NCBI RefSeq assembly: GCF_024763615.1
Contig: NC_077222.1
Coordinates: 80,042,001 to 80,106,000, forward strand
Source: Phlebotomus papatasi
Lineage: Eukaryota; Arthropoda; Insecta; Diptera; Psychodidae
Reading direction: 5' to 3'
Length of the DNA stretch: 64,000 bases
How positions within the stretch are numbered: the first letter of the stretch is position 1; each line of letters opens with the position of its first letter. The notes beneath the pieces were generated by a model. The model saw nothing but the letters and a program-made list of their open reading frames with translations. It was not told the origin of the DNA and did not search any database. The position numbers were made by a program, and so were the translations under genes. This document shows positions 48,270-60,640 of this stretch, piece after piece.

Positions 48270-49327
48270 AATATTAGATGAGATCATATATTCTGTCAGT
48301 AGAAGAGGTAAAAAGTTTGAAGTGGTATATCTCAGCTTCTGATGAACATAATTGGATGAGTGAACTATTGTTTCCTGGAAAAAAAATTCCTGGATGATAT
48401 TGGTGTCTGAGGACGAAATGTCCGCCTTGGCCATGTCAAAAACATATCCAAATATGAAAAGGATCGATGGTTTATTTCTTGAGATATTCCCAAAGGAGTG
48501 GTTTCTGGAGGAGAAGGAGTGGGATGAGACGCAAATGCATGTGTTGTTTCGATTCCTTAGATTGACTTATGGGGGGGTACTCAGAACAATAAAAGTCACT
48601 AACTTTGTCTCTTTGGTCAGAAAATTGATCAGAAGAAATTCTGCTCGTCTGACCAGATTATTAGCAAGTGCAAGAAGAAGAGGTCGGACGTCTTTGAGAT
48701 GTATGAATGAAATGTCCGCCAGGATACTCTCTAAAACATATCCCAAAATGAAATGCATCGATGGTCTGGTTCTTGAGATATTCCTAAAGGAGTGATTTCT
48801 GGAGGGGAAGGATAGACGTGGGGATGAAATTGAAGTGACATTTGGATTCCTTGGATCAACTTATGGGGGGGTACTCAGAACATTCCAAGTCGATATCTTC
48901 ATTAGTTTGTCCAGAAAATGGAATAGAAGGATTTCTGTAATTTTTTCCTTGCGTTTAACATTTTAAAATTCTTGCAAAAGTCGATGAATAAAAAAAAGTA
49001 AGATGTCCAAAAAAAAAGTTTCTTCTACAAATTATACCCTTTGAGTTCCTCTAACGAACAATCCAAGTGCGAGAATTGTGGGTCACTCCTGGTCCCAGGA
49101 GTAGATGGTCAAAAATGACGCTGCAAAAAGTGTCTTCTTCGACATAAATGGTTCTGGATGACCATGATTTACCCATAGCCAATTACATATACCAGATTCT
49201 GAAAGCTAATGAACCAAGCTTTCCAACAATAGTTCACTCATCCAATTATGTTCATCAGGAGCTGAGATATACCACTCCAAACTTTTTACCTCTTCTACTG
49301 ACAGAATATATGATCTCATCTAATATT
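48270..49327. mobile_element. 1.06-kb element with ~106-bp near-identical TIRs and internal tandem duplication
   Basis: 48270-48377 and 49220-49327 are inverted copies with only a few mismatches (AATATTAGATGAGATCATAT, GTCAGTAGAAGAGGTAAAAA, GATGAACATAATTGGATGAG). Between them a ~302-bp unit is duplicated (48405-48640 and 48707-48938; shared GAAATGTCCGCC, AAAACATATCC, GAGATATTCC, ACTTATGGGGGGGTACTCAG). A 133-codon + frame (48394-48795) spans the duplication and repeats itself (SKTYPNMKRIDGLFLEIF / SKTYPKMKCIDGLVLEIF), so I treat it as a repeat artefact. Confidence 0.88.
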
Positions 49328-49410
49328 AAACAAATTTGATTTAATTGCTTACATTTTATAATGCAGAACATTTCTAACTTATAATTTAAAAAAAATTAAT
49401 CAAAATCAAG

Positions 49411-49625
49411 TAGGAGAGATTCGGCATGTATGAGACACTTTTTTATGTTTTGACTTTAGGCATTATTTTCAAAACTGAGAAAAATATCTTGAAATTTTGT
49501 ATATCGCTCAGTATACTCACTAGTTATAGACTTAATTAAAATAACTGGATTAGTGTTTTTTGTCACATTTATTTAAATAATTCAAGAACAATCAACCGCG
49601 TCTCAAATTCACAGGCTCTCCCCTA
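49411..49625. mobile_element. TAGGGGAGA-type TIR MITE, 215 bp
   Basis: Left TAGGAGAGATTCGGCATGTA-TGAGAC; right, reverse-complemented, TAGGGGAGAGCCTGTGAATT-TGAGAC. Non-coding. Confidence 0.75.
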
Positions 49626-49791
49626 ATTCATTTGATGTAAATTACGGGTACTATTACGGGAACATAATAGATAAAGTGCCCTTACTATGCAATCCTAAAT
49701 AAAATCTATGATAAATGAAACAAGGAAATATAAAAAAGTAATTAAAATAAAATAAATAGACAAATAAAATAAAAAATAAATAACCCTGTAT

Positions 49792-49905
49792 GTCCAACGT
49801 GCGATAACTTTTGTTTTGTAAACATGTTTTCGAAATTTCCTATAGGTTTTATTAACTCTCACTGAAATATCAAAAACATTTTTTTTAAATAAAGGATATC
49901 ATACG
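49792..49905. mobile_element. Foldback MITE (CGCACAATAACTTTTG), degraded copy 4
   Basis: AACGTGCGATAACTTTTGTT-TTGTAAACATG at the left and a poor inverted match (AAAGGATATCATACGTTG) at the right. Confidence 0.55.
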
Positions 49906-50168
49906 TTGAGGGTTGGTAGGTCACCGGGTAATCTAAAAACAGAAATATATTAATGTCTATAAAAAGTTATTTTGTCCTCTAAATATTCAGAGGAAACATG
50001 ATTTTTTTTTGGTCACTGGTTCTTATAATCTTACGACCGATTTTGTATTATTCTCCATGATACTCAAGGAGTGATCAAATTTTGCAAGAATGAAGGTATC
50101 AATTTTTCAGTTCTGTTTAGATATGTTCTAAATGGATATATTCTAAATGCTATAGTTGACATTTCAAG

Positions 50169-50500
50169 TACAGTGCTGTCTCGCTATATGCACAATTTGG
50201 GTACTTTTTTTGACAGTTCTCTCTCTGAATATGCACAACTTTTTTTGAAATTCCCAACGGTTTTTGTCTTTCTTTTAATAAATTATCATTTTTTTATTGT
50301 TCTAGAATTTCCCGTGTTATTTTAAATATAATATGAGACAGAAAAAATAAAATTAAGAAAATTAAAAACAAGAAATATTAGTTACCAAGAAAATTATTTT
50401 CTTTTATTACTTTGTCAAAATGTAAACAAATTGATTTTGAATGCAACCGACACAAAAGCTGTTCATATAAAGAGTGTGCATATAGAGAGACAGCACTGTA
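50169..50500. mobile_element. TACAGT TIR MITE, 332 bp
   Basis: Left TACAGTGCTGTCTCGCTATA-TGCACA; right, reverse-complemented, TACAGTGCTGTCTCTCTATA-TGCACA: one mismatch in 26 bp. Inner TATGCACA motifs repeat. Tc1/mariner-pogo-like ends. Confidence 0.9.
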
Positions 50501-51104
50501 CGTTTAAGCCTTTGATTTTTTTTCACACCAATTTTTATACAGATTCTTTGATCTATTTTTTTCCTTTAGGAAAAATTTGAAAGATCTCTAAAACAATTCC
50601 AATGTTTATATCTGTAAAAACCAAACTATGCGCGATGACTGATCATGTATATGTAGCCCTCAAATTTTAAAAATGCATTTTACTTTTTGAATATATCTCT
50701 TACTTGATAATATCTCCTCGCACGCCCCTTAAAAAGATAATTGCTTTTTTTCATAATAGGCATTTATTTCTTTGTGAGGGACAAATTCTAAAATATGAAC
50801 ATTCTTTATTCAGCATTATAATAGTACATTGTTCTAATGCGTTATTAGGCTTGCTGATCTAATAGTGCCTAAACGAAAAAAACGTCATATCTTTTTTAGG
50901 GGTGGAAGGTAGAAGTTTTGACTGTTTTAAATATAGATGGATAATGTATATTGTTCTCTTGTTGTTTTTTTATGAATTTGAGAGAAACAATAAATCTAAT
51001 ATTATTTTAATTAATTTTTAATTTAAAATTTAATTAAAAAAATTAATATAAAAATAATTTAAAAATAAATCTTATTACTCTAAATAGAATATTCACTTAA
51101 TTAG

Positions 51105-51240
51105 GGTTTCGTGGGAGTAGATATGGCACTTAATTTTGGCTTTCGGGATTTTGGCCAATTCGGGATTTTAGCTTTCGGAATTTTGGCGTTCGGGATTTTG
51201 GCTTTCGATATTTTGGCTTTCGGGATTTTGACCGGGACCC
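51105..51240 (+). repeat. CGGGATTTTGGCTTT minisatellite, short array
   Basis: About seven units of GGCTTTCGGGATTTT, the same family as 10015-10790. Confidence 0.85.
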
Positions 51241-54060
51241 AATTTGCTAATATCCTATACTGTAACTGCAATAGACGAACTAGTAAAATTTTAAGAGACT
51301 TAAACTTGTATCACTGGTTATGAGAAGCTTTAGGACCGGAAGATGAAAAGCGTGACGGATGAACTTATGCGAAAAATTTCAAATATCCATTCATCATATT
51401 TATTGTATTTTTCACCAAACAATATTCTAACTTGTCATGAGCTGTTTAATTTTTTTTCATCATCATGATACCATGTAGTGAATTTCCAGGTAACGTAATT
51501 AGCTATTCTTAATCCCATTTACGATTCATTAAGTATGACATGAATAAGAAAATGTGAAGAGGAAGTATGCTTTCGCTATAAGAAAAGATGAAGAACAAAA
51601 TTATGCTTCTTTTACAATTAAAAAATCCTCTATGCAGAATCAATTAATAAATTCTCTGCATGAGGAAAAGTCTATTTAATTCTGTGTTCTGCTTCAGGTA
51701 TCAGCTTGAAGGAAAATATATATCTACACTGTGGGTTAATTCTTTTGTTCATAGACCAGGCATACATTTCTTTGGATGAGATCGTCATGATTAGGAGACT
51801 TGGTTGAGGTCTTTTCTGGGGTAAAATAAGATCATGATTTAGTGTAAAATTTACACACCAATGAAGGTGTATCAAAGTTGAAATTGGCATAATTTACAGC
51901 CATTTATTGTAGTCTATTTGCTCTCATTGGAAAATTGTGAATTTTTACGCGATTCCCCATTATAATTTATTTACATGCACAGCTTTCTCTCTTGGCACAA
52001 TCTTTACCTAAGATGCCCTCCTAACTTCATATTCATTCATTGCAATTCGCAACCATTGTTTCATTCATTCATCCGGAAGTGATTTTATCGACGGCTGTAG
52101 CTTACTTGAATGAAGAAAATCTCTTTAGTGAGGCAACTCCTCCCAAAGAGGTCTCTAAAATAACATTTACATTTTGCCATCCCACTGAATAGACTCATTG
52201 TTTAAAGTGAATTAAGTGAAATAAAAAAAAATGAAGATAATTATGTAATTTCCAGTATGTCTAGTGGAAAATAAGAATTATTCAAGAAATCTTTCAATAT
52301 GGTCTGGTGGCTTCAGTAAAATGAAGGTGCTGCGTCGGTGGAAATAAGATGAAAGATAGCGTGGCGAAATTTGAGTGAATTAATAGGGAATTCCGTGTTT
52401 GAATAAGAAAAGAGTAAACTCCTAGAAGCTGACCAAGAATTGCAATTCCACGAATACTTGATATTTCTTGATGCTATGGAACTCTTTGTTGTGAAGCGCT
52501 TTTCGCCATCATCTACATTCTTTCACTCTTTCTTGTTCTTAAGCATGAGAAATTGCTTTTGAGTCTCATAATATGGTCTGTAATAATGAGCATTTTACGA
52601 AATTATACTTTGTACCTGTTTAAGTGATTTTCCAGATGATTTTAAGGCCCAATCCCCTAGGCTGATTGGAGTGTATAAGAATATATTTTCTTAAGTGAAA
52701 GGTGATTTTAATTATACCGCCACTTGTCCATTTGACATGATTAGCGTTTCACTGGAAATTTATGGAAGAATACAGGGGCTACTTTAAATACAAACATTGC
52801 TTATGAAAACGACCTTTCTTGAGTGTATTTTAAGAGGCTTTTCATACCTTCTTATTTCCCTCATTTAACTCCTTTACGCTTTTTCTCGAGTGTCTCTCTT
52901 CACATTTTAGTTTGAGAGTGTATATCTAATAAAATTACTTGATTTGCTTATGCTGTATAAAGCACTATCCGTAAACCTCTCTTTATTATTTCGGTACGTT
53001 CAGTGCTCAATGTGCTGGGAAAATGATTGTGAAGAAAAGTGAAGACAGAAGCAATCTCAGCGCAGCTGCCAGTGGTGAAATTAAAATAGGCTCACGAATT
53101 TGCGTGCTGAACGAAAGACTTGGGTGATACAGAAGCGACGAACCCGCGTGCCACACATGGTTTTTATTCCCACAAGACCACCAGCATACCCAATCATCTC
53201 CCAAAGAAAATAATACTCCAAATCTCGACAGGCAATTTATCACTCAGCGCCAGCACTCAAAGCGCGCACAGAAATCGAAAGTTATGGGCTCGTCCATCAC
53301 CTTTTGATCTTGTTCTATATCTACCACTAACTTTCCTCAGTCTTGGACGCTCCTCTCCATTTTCTTTCATCACTCTCCATCTCTCTCGCTCTAATGTTGT
53401 CTTGTGATGATTTTATTAAGCAATAAGACAATTTGGCAAGTTTATTGTGTATACTAACCAGTATACCAATTTTCTCTCTATTCCCATCATCTTAAGACTT
53501 AGATGATTGAGCACACACAAAAAACGACCTTTGAGATTATCTCTCGAAAAAATGCCAGCAATTTCCTCTGGTGAACCTCGAAGAGTTTATTTTTGATTCA
53601 AAGAACACCAATAACAGTACTACCTATGGTGGCATTAAAATGAAGAACAAACGCCTTGAAGTGACTATTCTTTAATTTTTTTTTTATTTCTTTAACACTG
53701 CTTCTTTTCCGTCCCCTGCGGATCGAATGGTGTTCAGTCATTGTGCAAAACATCACCAATCTTAATTCAAATGTTTCTACAAATACCACTTTACAAAATT
53801 GGCTAAGAGGAATTAGAGGAATTAGTAGTCCGCTGATATAATTGCTTGCACAATCGATTGCTTTCCCTAATAGTTTCTCTGTAAAATATTATTTAAGAAA
53901 AAAATTCAAAATTTTCCATAATATTTTCTATTGAAAATTTTAAGAAAGTTACCATATTTAATATATTTAAAAAGCCTGCAGCTATGAAATTGTTTTTACC
54001 ATGATAAAGTCGTATCAAATTATTTCCGAATGCGGGCACAGTGCTTCATAGAGGTAGTAA
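51241..54060. other. No supported gene; GC-richer island at 52990-53410
   Basis: The island 52990-53410 stands out by composition, with a TTCAGTGC initiator-like site near 53007 and a 34-codon + frame from the ATG at 53024. No family, splice partner or frame continuity supports a gene. On the minus strand 52012-52040 has an ATG followed by a phase-2 donor, an alternative first exon for the RASSF9/10 gene, but too short to judge. Confidence 0.3.
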
Positions 54061-54283
54061 TGGAAGGCTTTCAGGATTTGTACACACTCTAGCTTCGAAC
54101 ACTTCATGTTTTTCCCATAACTCTTGAACGAATCTGATTTATGTTTTTTTCAGGAAATATGTGACTTAAGACTAGCTATTAAAATATATTGCCTTAGATA
54201 GGTCAGATTCACTAAAAAGACATGGGAAAAAATATGATATGAAATGTTCGAAACCAGAGCATGTGCGAAGCATGAAAGCCTTC
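54061..54283. mobile_element. Foldback repeat, ~220 bp
   Basis: The left arm (GGAAGGCTTTCAGG, CTTCGAACACTTCATG, TTTTTCCCAT, GAATCTGATTTATG) and the right arm (ATAGGTCAGATTCACT, ATGGGAAAAAATATGA, GAAATGTTCGAA, CATGAAAGCCTTCC) are inverted. Related pieces are at 9320-9640 and 17065-17225. Confidence 0.75.
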
Positions 54284-54533
54284 CCCAAGGTTTTCCCACA
54301 AACATAATTTCAAGATATACGTTTCTTTCGTTTACAGGGATAGAGTTATCTACCTCATAGTAAGGCTCATACCATGAAGCTAACAGGATAAATTTCGAAC
54401 ACATTGAATACCAAAAAATATCAGGCCACCTAAATAGGATTCCAACATGGATATTTGTTTTATACAGCGTACGCTGTATCACTAAACTCAATTCATTTAT
54501 CGGAATTAGGCAGTCAAGATAAAACCATTATTA

Positions 54534-55005
54534 CACTGAAAAGAATATTTTGTAAAATTGTTCGTAAGGGTTTGTGAATTACTACTGAGGACTTACGAAA
54601 TGCTCGTAAATCGTATAACCATCAGCAAACAAGTTCGTAAAAGTTTGTTCTTTTTCACAAATATTGTTGCTAACATGATCCCTGGACAAGCATTTTTTGT
54701 TCTTTTACAAACATTTGATCGTAGGTTTTTGTTTGTCTGGCAAAAATTAAGGAACAAGTGATAAAATTTTACGAACAAATATTTGTAAAAGTACAAAAAA
54801 ATGCTCGTCAAGTGATCATATTACGAACAATGTTTGTGACAAAAGTACAAACTTTTACGAACTTGTTTGTGGATTATTACGAGTATTTCGTAAGTCCCAA
54901 GTAGAAATTCACAAACCCTTACGAACAATTTTACAAAATATTTTTTTCACAAATAGGAATTCACAAACATTTACGAACAATTTTGCGAAATATGTTTTTC
55001 TGTAT
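54534..55005. mobile_element. Foldback MITE (GTTCGTAA family), intact copy
   Basis: A ~415-bp palindrome: left TTTTGTAAAATTGTTCGTAA-GGGTTTGTGAATT, inverted at 54915-54945. Inner pairs AAAGTTTGTTC / TACAAACTTT and AAATTTTA-CGAACAAAT cover the whole length. A second, outer right end (ACGAACAATTTTGCGAAATA, to 55005) partly duplicates the terminus. Confidence 0.9.
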
Positions 55006-55364
55006 AGAGAGAATTAAAAGAAAGAGAACTTTTCAATTTATGAACGACAGTCTTTGAACGCCTGGAGTCGTTATCTGTAACCGTTTGGCATTTATTTCCA
55101 TGATAAGTACATACTAATGGGCGCTGAACATTTTTCTTAAACTACAGATACTCAAAACTTTTAGCTTCTATAATGCTCCTCGTCTGGTTATGCACAAACA
55201 TATCATGCAGATATCCCAAAATAGAAGAAATATGTATATTTCTGACTATTTAAATTCAAGCAGTAATGAAAAAGAAAAGAATATGATAATTACGTCGAAC
55301 TTCATGGAAGTGAGGAAAAACGTAGAATCTTGTGTAAATTGATTCTCCACATGTATTTTCGCAG
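55006..55364. other. No gene seen
   Basis: AT-rich flank ending in TTTTCGCAG (55356-55364), which would serve as a splice acceptor for the coding-like segment that follows. Confidence 0.5.
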
Positions 55365-55553
55365 AGTGTCGGCAAAATTATACATTCCCCCTCGAGAACT
55401 ACACAACTGGCTCCAACTCTGCCAGACGTAGCAATTCTTAAGATTGTAAAAGAAGGTTCTTTTTCGATAAACAAGCCTGAGGCGTGCACGCGTCGGCTGT
55501 CATTTTACTGTGCGATCTCGCCGAAGATTAATTGTAATGATAGAATAGAATAG
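55365..55553 (+). CDS. Unassigned coding-like segment, possible terminal exon
   Basis: Directly after a ATTTTCGCAG acceptor, 62 codons run without a stop: SVGKIIHSPSRTTQLAPTLP, DVAILKIVKEGSFSINKPEA, CTRRLSFYCAISPK and so on to TAG (55551-55553). Codons such as GCG TGC ACG CGT CGG are GC-rich for this region. It has no start codon, so it would be a 3' exon of a + strand gene. I recognise no family and see no partner exon. The minus strand of the same DNA is also open (55489-55256), so the strand is not certain. Confidence 0.25.
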   Translation, partial: SVGKIIHSPSRTTQLAPTLPDVAILKIVKEGSFSINKPEACTRRLSFYCAISPKINCNDRIE

Positions 55554-58500
55554 CTATTGAAATCAATTGGATGGCTAGACTATAAGTACCCTGTCACTGT
55601 CTTTATTAAATTTGTAGTGGTTTATTATCAATTCTTTAATTCATAAATAATATACCTATTTTTAAAATATAACAAAAAATCAACTTCAAAGCCTTTTATT
55701 TTACACTTCAAAGAATAACCTTTAAAATGTAGAATATCATACTAAATAATTTTAAGTAAGGTTTGAAGAATTAACATTTCTTTTCCTTGATTTCAATTTT
55801 TTTACTACAGAGAAGAGTGGGACTCTTGAATATAAACTTCAATACTGACTTTAATTACGATTTTTCTGCAGTAATTAAGCGTAGGATAAAATCAAAAGCT
55901 ATCTATGTGATTTGCAATACCTTCCTACTTTTTAGGATGTACAGTACATATAAATTTGCATGAAAACAAAGCACCATTAATTCAATGTTTCAATTTATTA
56001 CACCATCTCTATGTTTAATCTTCTATGTTTGATTTGTATCCAAAACCAGACGAATAATAATCTTTAGGAATAATTTCAAGAATGAATTTGAAAATCATAT
56101 AGATACAAGTAACAAACTTACAATTATTTTAACATATGTTTATTCCCTTGACGTCTTTTAATTAGTCATTTCTTTATCACTTCTTTCTCAAATGACTAGA
56201 AAATCCTTCAATTAGACCCCAGCTGAGCTTGCCTTCTCCTCTGCGAATTATGTGAAAGTTCCAAAATACCGAAAGGCAAAATTCCGATTTAGCAAGAGTG
56301 GCATAGCTTCTCCTGCAATTATACCCGAGCTTGCTACAGGCAAAGAGAAATTTTCATTCACATTATCCTCAGTGTCTTGATCTTATCTTGATCTTATCTT
56401 ATCCTCAGTGTCATGATTTTGACCGTTCGGAATTTTGGTTGCCACCGGTACAAAATATTTTTTATTGATAAACATGTTTTAGAAACTGGCTATGAGAGTG
56501 TACGAAAGGTACGAAATGGATAGAGATACTAAGAGCTCATAGCCAGTATTTTCCCAAAAGAAAAGGCATTCGAAGATTGGTTTCGAAACCTCAAATATAG
56601 TTTCACTTCCTATTTCGTCTGTGTACTAAAAGATATATTTGCAATTATTAATTAAAAAAAGTCATTCTATGTTAATGAGTATTGAAAATTATTTTCTAAC
56701 AAAAACTACGATTTAGTAGCCAGTAAAAACTTGGGCTTAGTTTTTGAGCGGATCAGTAAATCAAAATTAAATGATCTACATCTACAGTATTTTCTATAAA
56801 AGTATTGTAATTTTTTATTATATATACGAGATTTTATTGTTTAGAAATAAATCATAAAGGACAATGGGCAGAAATGTATGGAAGCTGGTCCAACTCTTCG
56901 CCAGAGATGAGACTAGGCCCATTTTGTAGGTGTTAGTATATTGTAGCACGAATGCTACAGGCTCCGCACCAGAACATGCTGGAGCACCCTTCATCATTGC
57001 CCATTGTCCATTAGTAATGAACACTACCTTTTGTTTCATACAACGCATCATTTGCCAATTCAAGAGACTTTTTCATTTTTTAAACTGGCAGGAGAAATTT
57101 TGTTTAATTTCTCATTTTAAATTAAACACACTTTTTTTGATGTTGCAGAAAAACATCTAGAATTATTCTTCGTGTTATCGAATTTTTGGTTTCAATTGGT
57201 ATGGAAAAACTTTTTACTAATTTTAGATGAATTTCCAAAAAAAGAATTTTTTTCTTTTACAATATCATGTTAATGTTTTTGAAACGCACGTATTACCGAG
57301 TGCCCTGTGCCTTGAATATAATAATTGTGTTACTGTTCTACCGGTTCTGGGTATCAGGAAGAAGAGAATATGTAATACAATGTTTGCAAGATGAATACAT
57401 AGAATAGAGTGAAAGAGCATGGTGTGTGAGATGATATTGGTGGGTTGTTTACCACCAAGAAATCCCCAAGATTCAGTGATGTATAATGATGATGACCAAT
57501 ATTACCAATCAAACGGACACCGAAATGAGATGGAGCATAGGGAAATTTATTCAATATTTCACTTTAGGCGTTTTTGCTCATGTCCGTGATCTTCTTTTGG
57601 CGGTTGGGTAATTCCTCCCGCAAATATGTATCCATGAAGGGATTTATAGAATTTATGCTGTATGTGTATGAAAGAGAAGGATATATAATATGCAAATAAG
57701 CTCTACCATTTGAGTGTAGAATAGAGTGGATAATGATTTGGTAATATTGTGCAATAAAATTTTATATTTTCCTACTCCTCGAAAGAAAACAACGGTTTTG
57801 TATTGTTCGCCTTTTTCAACATCTCCCGCATGTAAAAGCACATAATGATAATTTGAAGACGCGGTAGTGTATGGAAAACACAGAGAAGGCAAATTTGACG
57901 TGGCAAATTGGTTAATCACTTCTTTTACCGTTGAAAATCTACCCCAAACAATTCATAATCATCAAATCGCTCCAAATGCGTGCAGTAGAGTTGTTTTTTT
58001 TTCATTCCTCCAACTACCTTTTTCTTTATATCTGCCCATGATTCTCAAGAAATACACTTTTCACGCAAATACACAGTGAGTCAGGGCTTTTTTTTTCTTA
58101 TAGTTCTTTGTCCAGAGGTCATGATGATTCTCTTTAATGAGTAAACATCAGTGACTTTTGGCTTTTGTGGAGAGGACACGATATTTTCGCCCTTAAATCC
58201 TTTATTTTATTTTAGTTCTTTCTGTTCATAAATCACAATCATGTGGCGCACGCATTTTCCACAAAATCACCATTTATTTCAATTTGCATGGCATTTATGC
58301 AGATGATTTATAATTTTAATGTTACTGGACCGTTCGCTTTGGGTTCAATACCACTGGTAACTGGTCCAAAAATACTCTTGGTGTTGTATTCTTAAATCTT
58401 TTAGAACCGTTTACAATAAACGCACACTAACACGATCTGTTTAGATATATTAATTTGAGATTAAAATCCCGCGTGCAGTATCCAACTACGCTTATGGCCA

Positions 58501-59258
58501 TCTTTATGGTAAAATCGGTGAATAATTCATATAAATGAATCGGAATTTTCTCAGAAAAGGAATTATCATTTGTTGAATGATTGAGTGATGAAAAGCATAA
58601 AAAAGTTCTCAATTTATTTTCATCGTTCAATTGACGATGGAATCTTAATTTGTGTCTTAGAAAGTGATGGTTGGTTTTAAGGGTCTTTCGTTTAATACTA
58701 CTCATTTTGCCATATAGACGGCATGCAACGTAAGCTGATCTTCACAAATTTATTAACAGAGTTTTAGTAATTAGATGAGTTTGAAAGTTTTGAAATATCT
58801 GTGGAAATAATTCAGCTATTTCAATTTTGTGAGAGAAATAAACTTTTATTGAAATATCTTTTCTTTTGGAAATAAAACTTTTAAGGTATTTGATAACTAA
58901 ATTAAATAAAAATAAAATTATCAAGGAACATTAGAAAAGTATATTTGACCAGATAGTCGTTATCATTAGTCCACTTTTGTTTGCTCTTGTCCTTTTCGTA
59001 CAATAGCAAAAGTCCTCTGGATTTTGTTGTACTGTTGGTCAAATCGAACATGGTGAGAAATGTTAAGAATTGAATAATTAAAATCATTTTCACTATAACC
59101 TGGAGGCAGAACGTGTCACGTGAGAGAGAGTGATATTTTGGTTTGCAAATTACGCTGTGGATACATTAATCATACTTGTGAGCAATTTATCAACCTGGGC
59201 GGTGGTGACTCTTCAATTTGATAAACGAAGTGAGAGTGTTGTGGCATTGTTTTTGCAG
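55554..59258. other. No supported gene
   Basis: Chance frames only. A short CTTGATCTTAT repeat lies near 56377-56402. Part of 56445-56560 (GATAAACATGTTTTAGAAAC) faintly resembles the CGCACAATAAC foldback family. Confidence 0.4.
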
Positions 59259-59482
59259 CACCCAGGAAAACCATCTTTGGTCAGATGCCTGTGTTGACCA
59301 CCGCGGAGTTGGTGGCCTGGTGAAAGATGTTCAGAAAAAAAAGTGCAACTGCAAGATCACTGGCTATTGGTATCATCTCTCCCTTTTGGGAACACCATCA
59401 TAGCATGAAAGCAGACAGAATGGTGGATGATGAGACCATGCTGGAAAAGAAGTTGATTGTCGCCCGATGGACAATAAAATAA
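59259..59482 (+). CDS. Unassigned coding-like terminal exon, one in-frame TGA
   Basis: Preceded by a strong acceptor (TTGTTTTTGCAG). Read as a split codon plus 73 codons it gives PRKTIFGQMPVLTTAELVAW, a TGA at 59321-59323, then KMFRKKSATARSLAIGIISP, FWEHHHSMKADRMVDDETML and EKKLIVARWTIK to TAA (59480-59482), overlapping an AATAAA. The composition is strongly protein-like. Another frame (59260-59403; TQENHLWSDACVDHRG, KKKCNCKITGYWYHLSLL) is open too, so the frame is uncertain. CCTG|GTGAAA just before the TGA could instead be a donor. Family not recognised. It ends 164 bases before a large TIR element. Confidence 0.3.
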
Positions 59483-60640
59483 AAGTCATGCTTGATGGCT
59501 CGTCTTACTGGTTTTTTTCCACTGTGCAGCTGGCAAATGCAAATTGACCAACTCAATTGATATTATGGACAATACAATGTATTTAGCTTGCTGTTGTAGC
59601 CTTAACTTGGTATATCATGGACTTGACTCTTTTTATCATCTCCCACACTGAGGGAAATGAATCTGGGAGCCGGGGTTAGAAAAAGGTGTTGAATATGCAC
59701 CATGGCAATCGGGGTTTAGATTCACACTAAAAATATGAGAAAAAAGTAGGATTCACACCAATTTCGCTTTACAAAATTTAACTCTTCTGAGTGTTAAATT
59801 TACACTTTTCATACAACCTTTAAAAAACCACCTAAAATGTAGTTTTCGCCATATAGACAATCAAAAGTACGACGTGTATGAATTCTATTACACTTTTGTT
59901 TCATTATTAGTTTGAAAAAAGTATAAAAGTGTATTATTTAGAGAAATAATTCGTTACAGAAGATTTAAACCTCGTGAGGTGTGAAATTTACACCTCTAGC
60001 AACTAATATGAGGAAATTCCAAAGTAAGTGTGAAAAGTTCACTTAAATAGTGTTTTTTTAACACCTCCTTAGTGTTACGGAACAAAAAGACGCAACTAAT
60101 TTTTCGCATTCATCATTTGGTCATCATTGTGCGCGTCCAACAGGAAAGAGTGTCCTCGTGAGTTTTTTATTGTGTTAATGTGAGAAAAAGTGATTTTAAG
60201 GACTAAAGCTGCGTGAATAAAACAGTAAGTATGCAAATTTCTTTACAATATCAAGAATATCGGAGAGAAAGTGAAATATTTGGCAGGAAAAGACAAAAAT
60301 TCTGGTATTTTTTGAAAGTGTTGTATCAGATGCTGTGGCGCTTGCAACTTCTTTTCTACGTGTGAAAAAAAAACTTAATCCAGTTCTACAAATAAAGTGA
60401 TAAATTTCAAATATCATCGCGTCCTATCGTGACACAATATCAGCATTAATATCATATGGATATTACATCATTGGGAGGGGGTGTAAAATTATCAGATTAA
60501 AAAGAATAGCGAAGGCATAACTTACAATAAATAACAATTGACAATAAATTTCATTGTAAAAAGCAAGCCATCGCAATGTTACAACACTTCCTTTTTTGGT
60601 ACTTTTTATTTCTTTACAAATTTTACGATTTTATTTACAG

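Noticed and set aside
48394..48795. 133-codon + frame as a host gene
   Set aside because: Lies wholly within a TIR-bounded element and spans a DNA-level tandem duplication; kept only as a finding.
53007..53410. Gene start on either strand in the GC-richer island
   Set aside because: Frames are short, no donor with matching downstream exon, TATA-to-initiator spacing is wrong.
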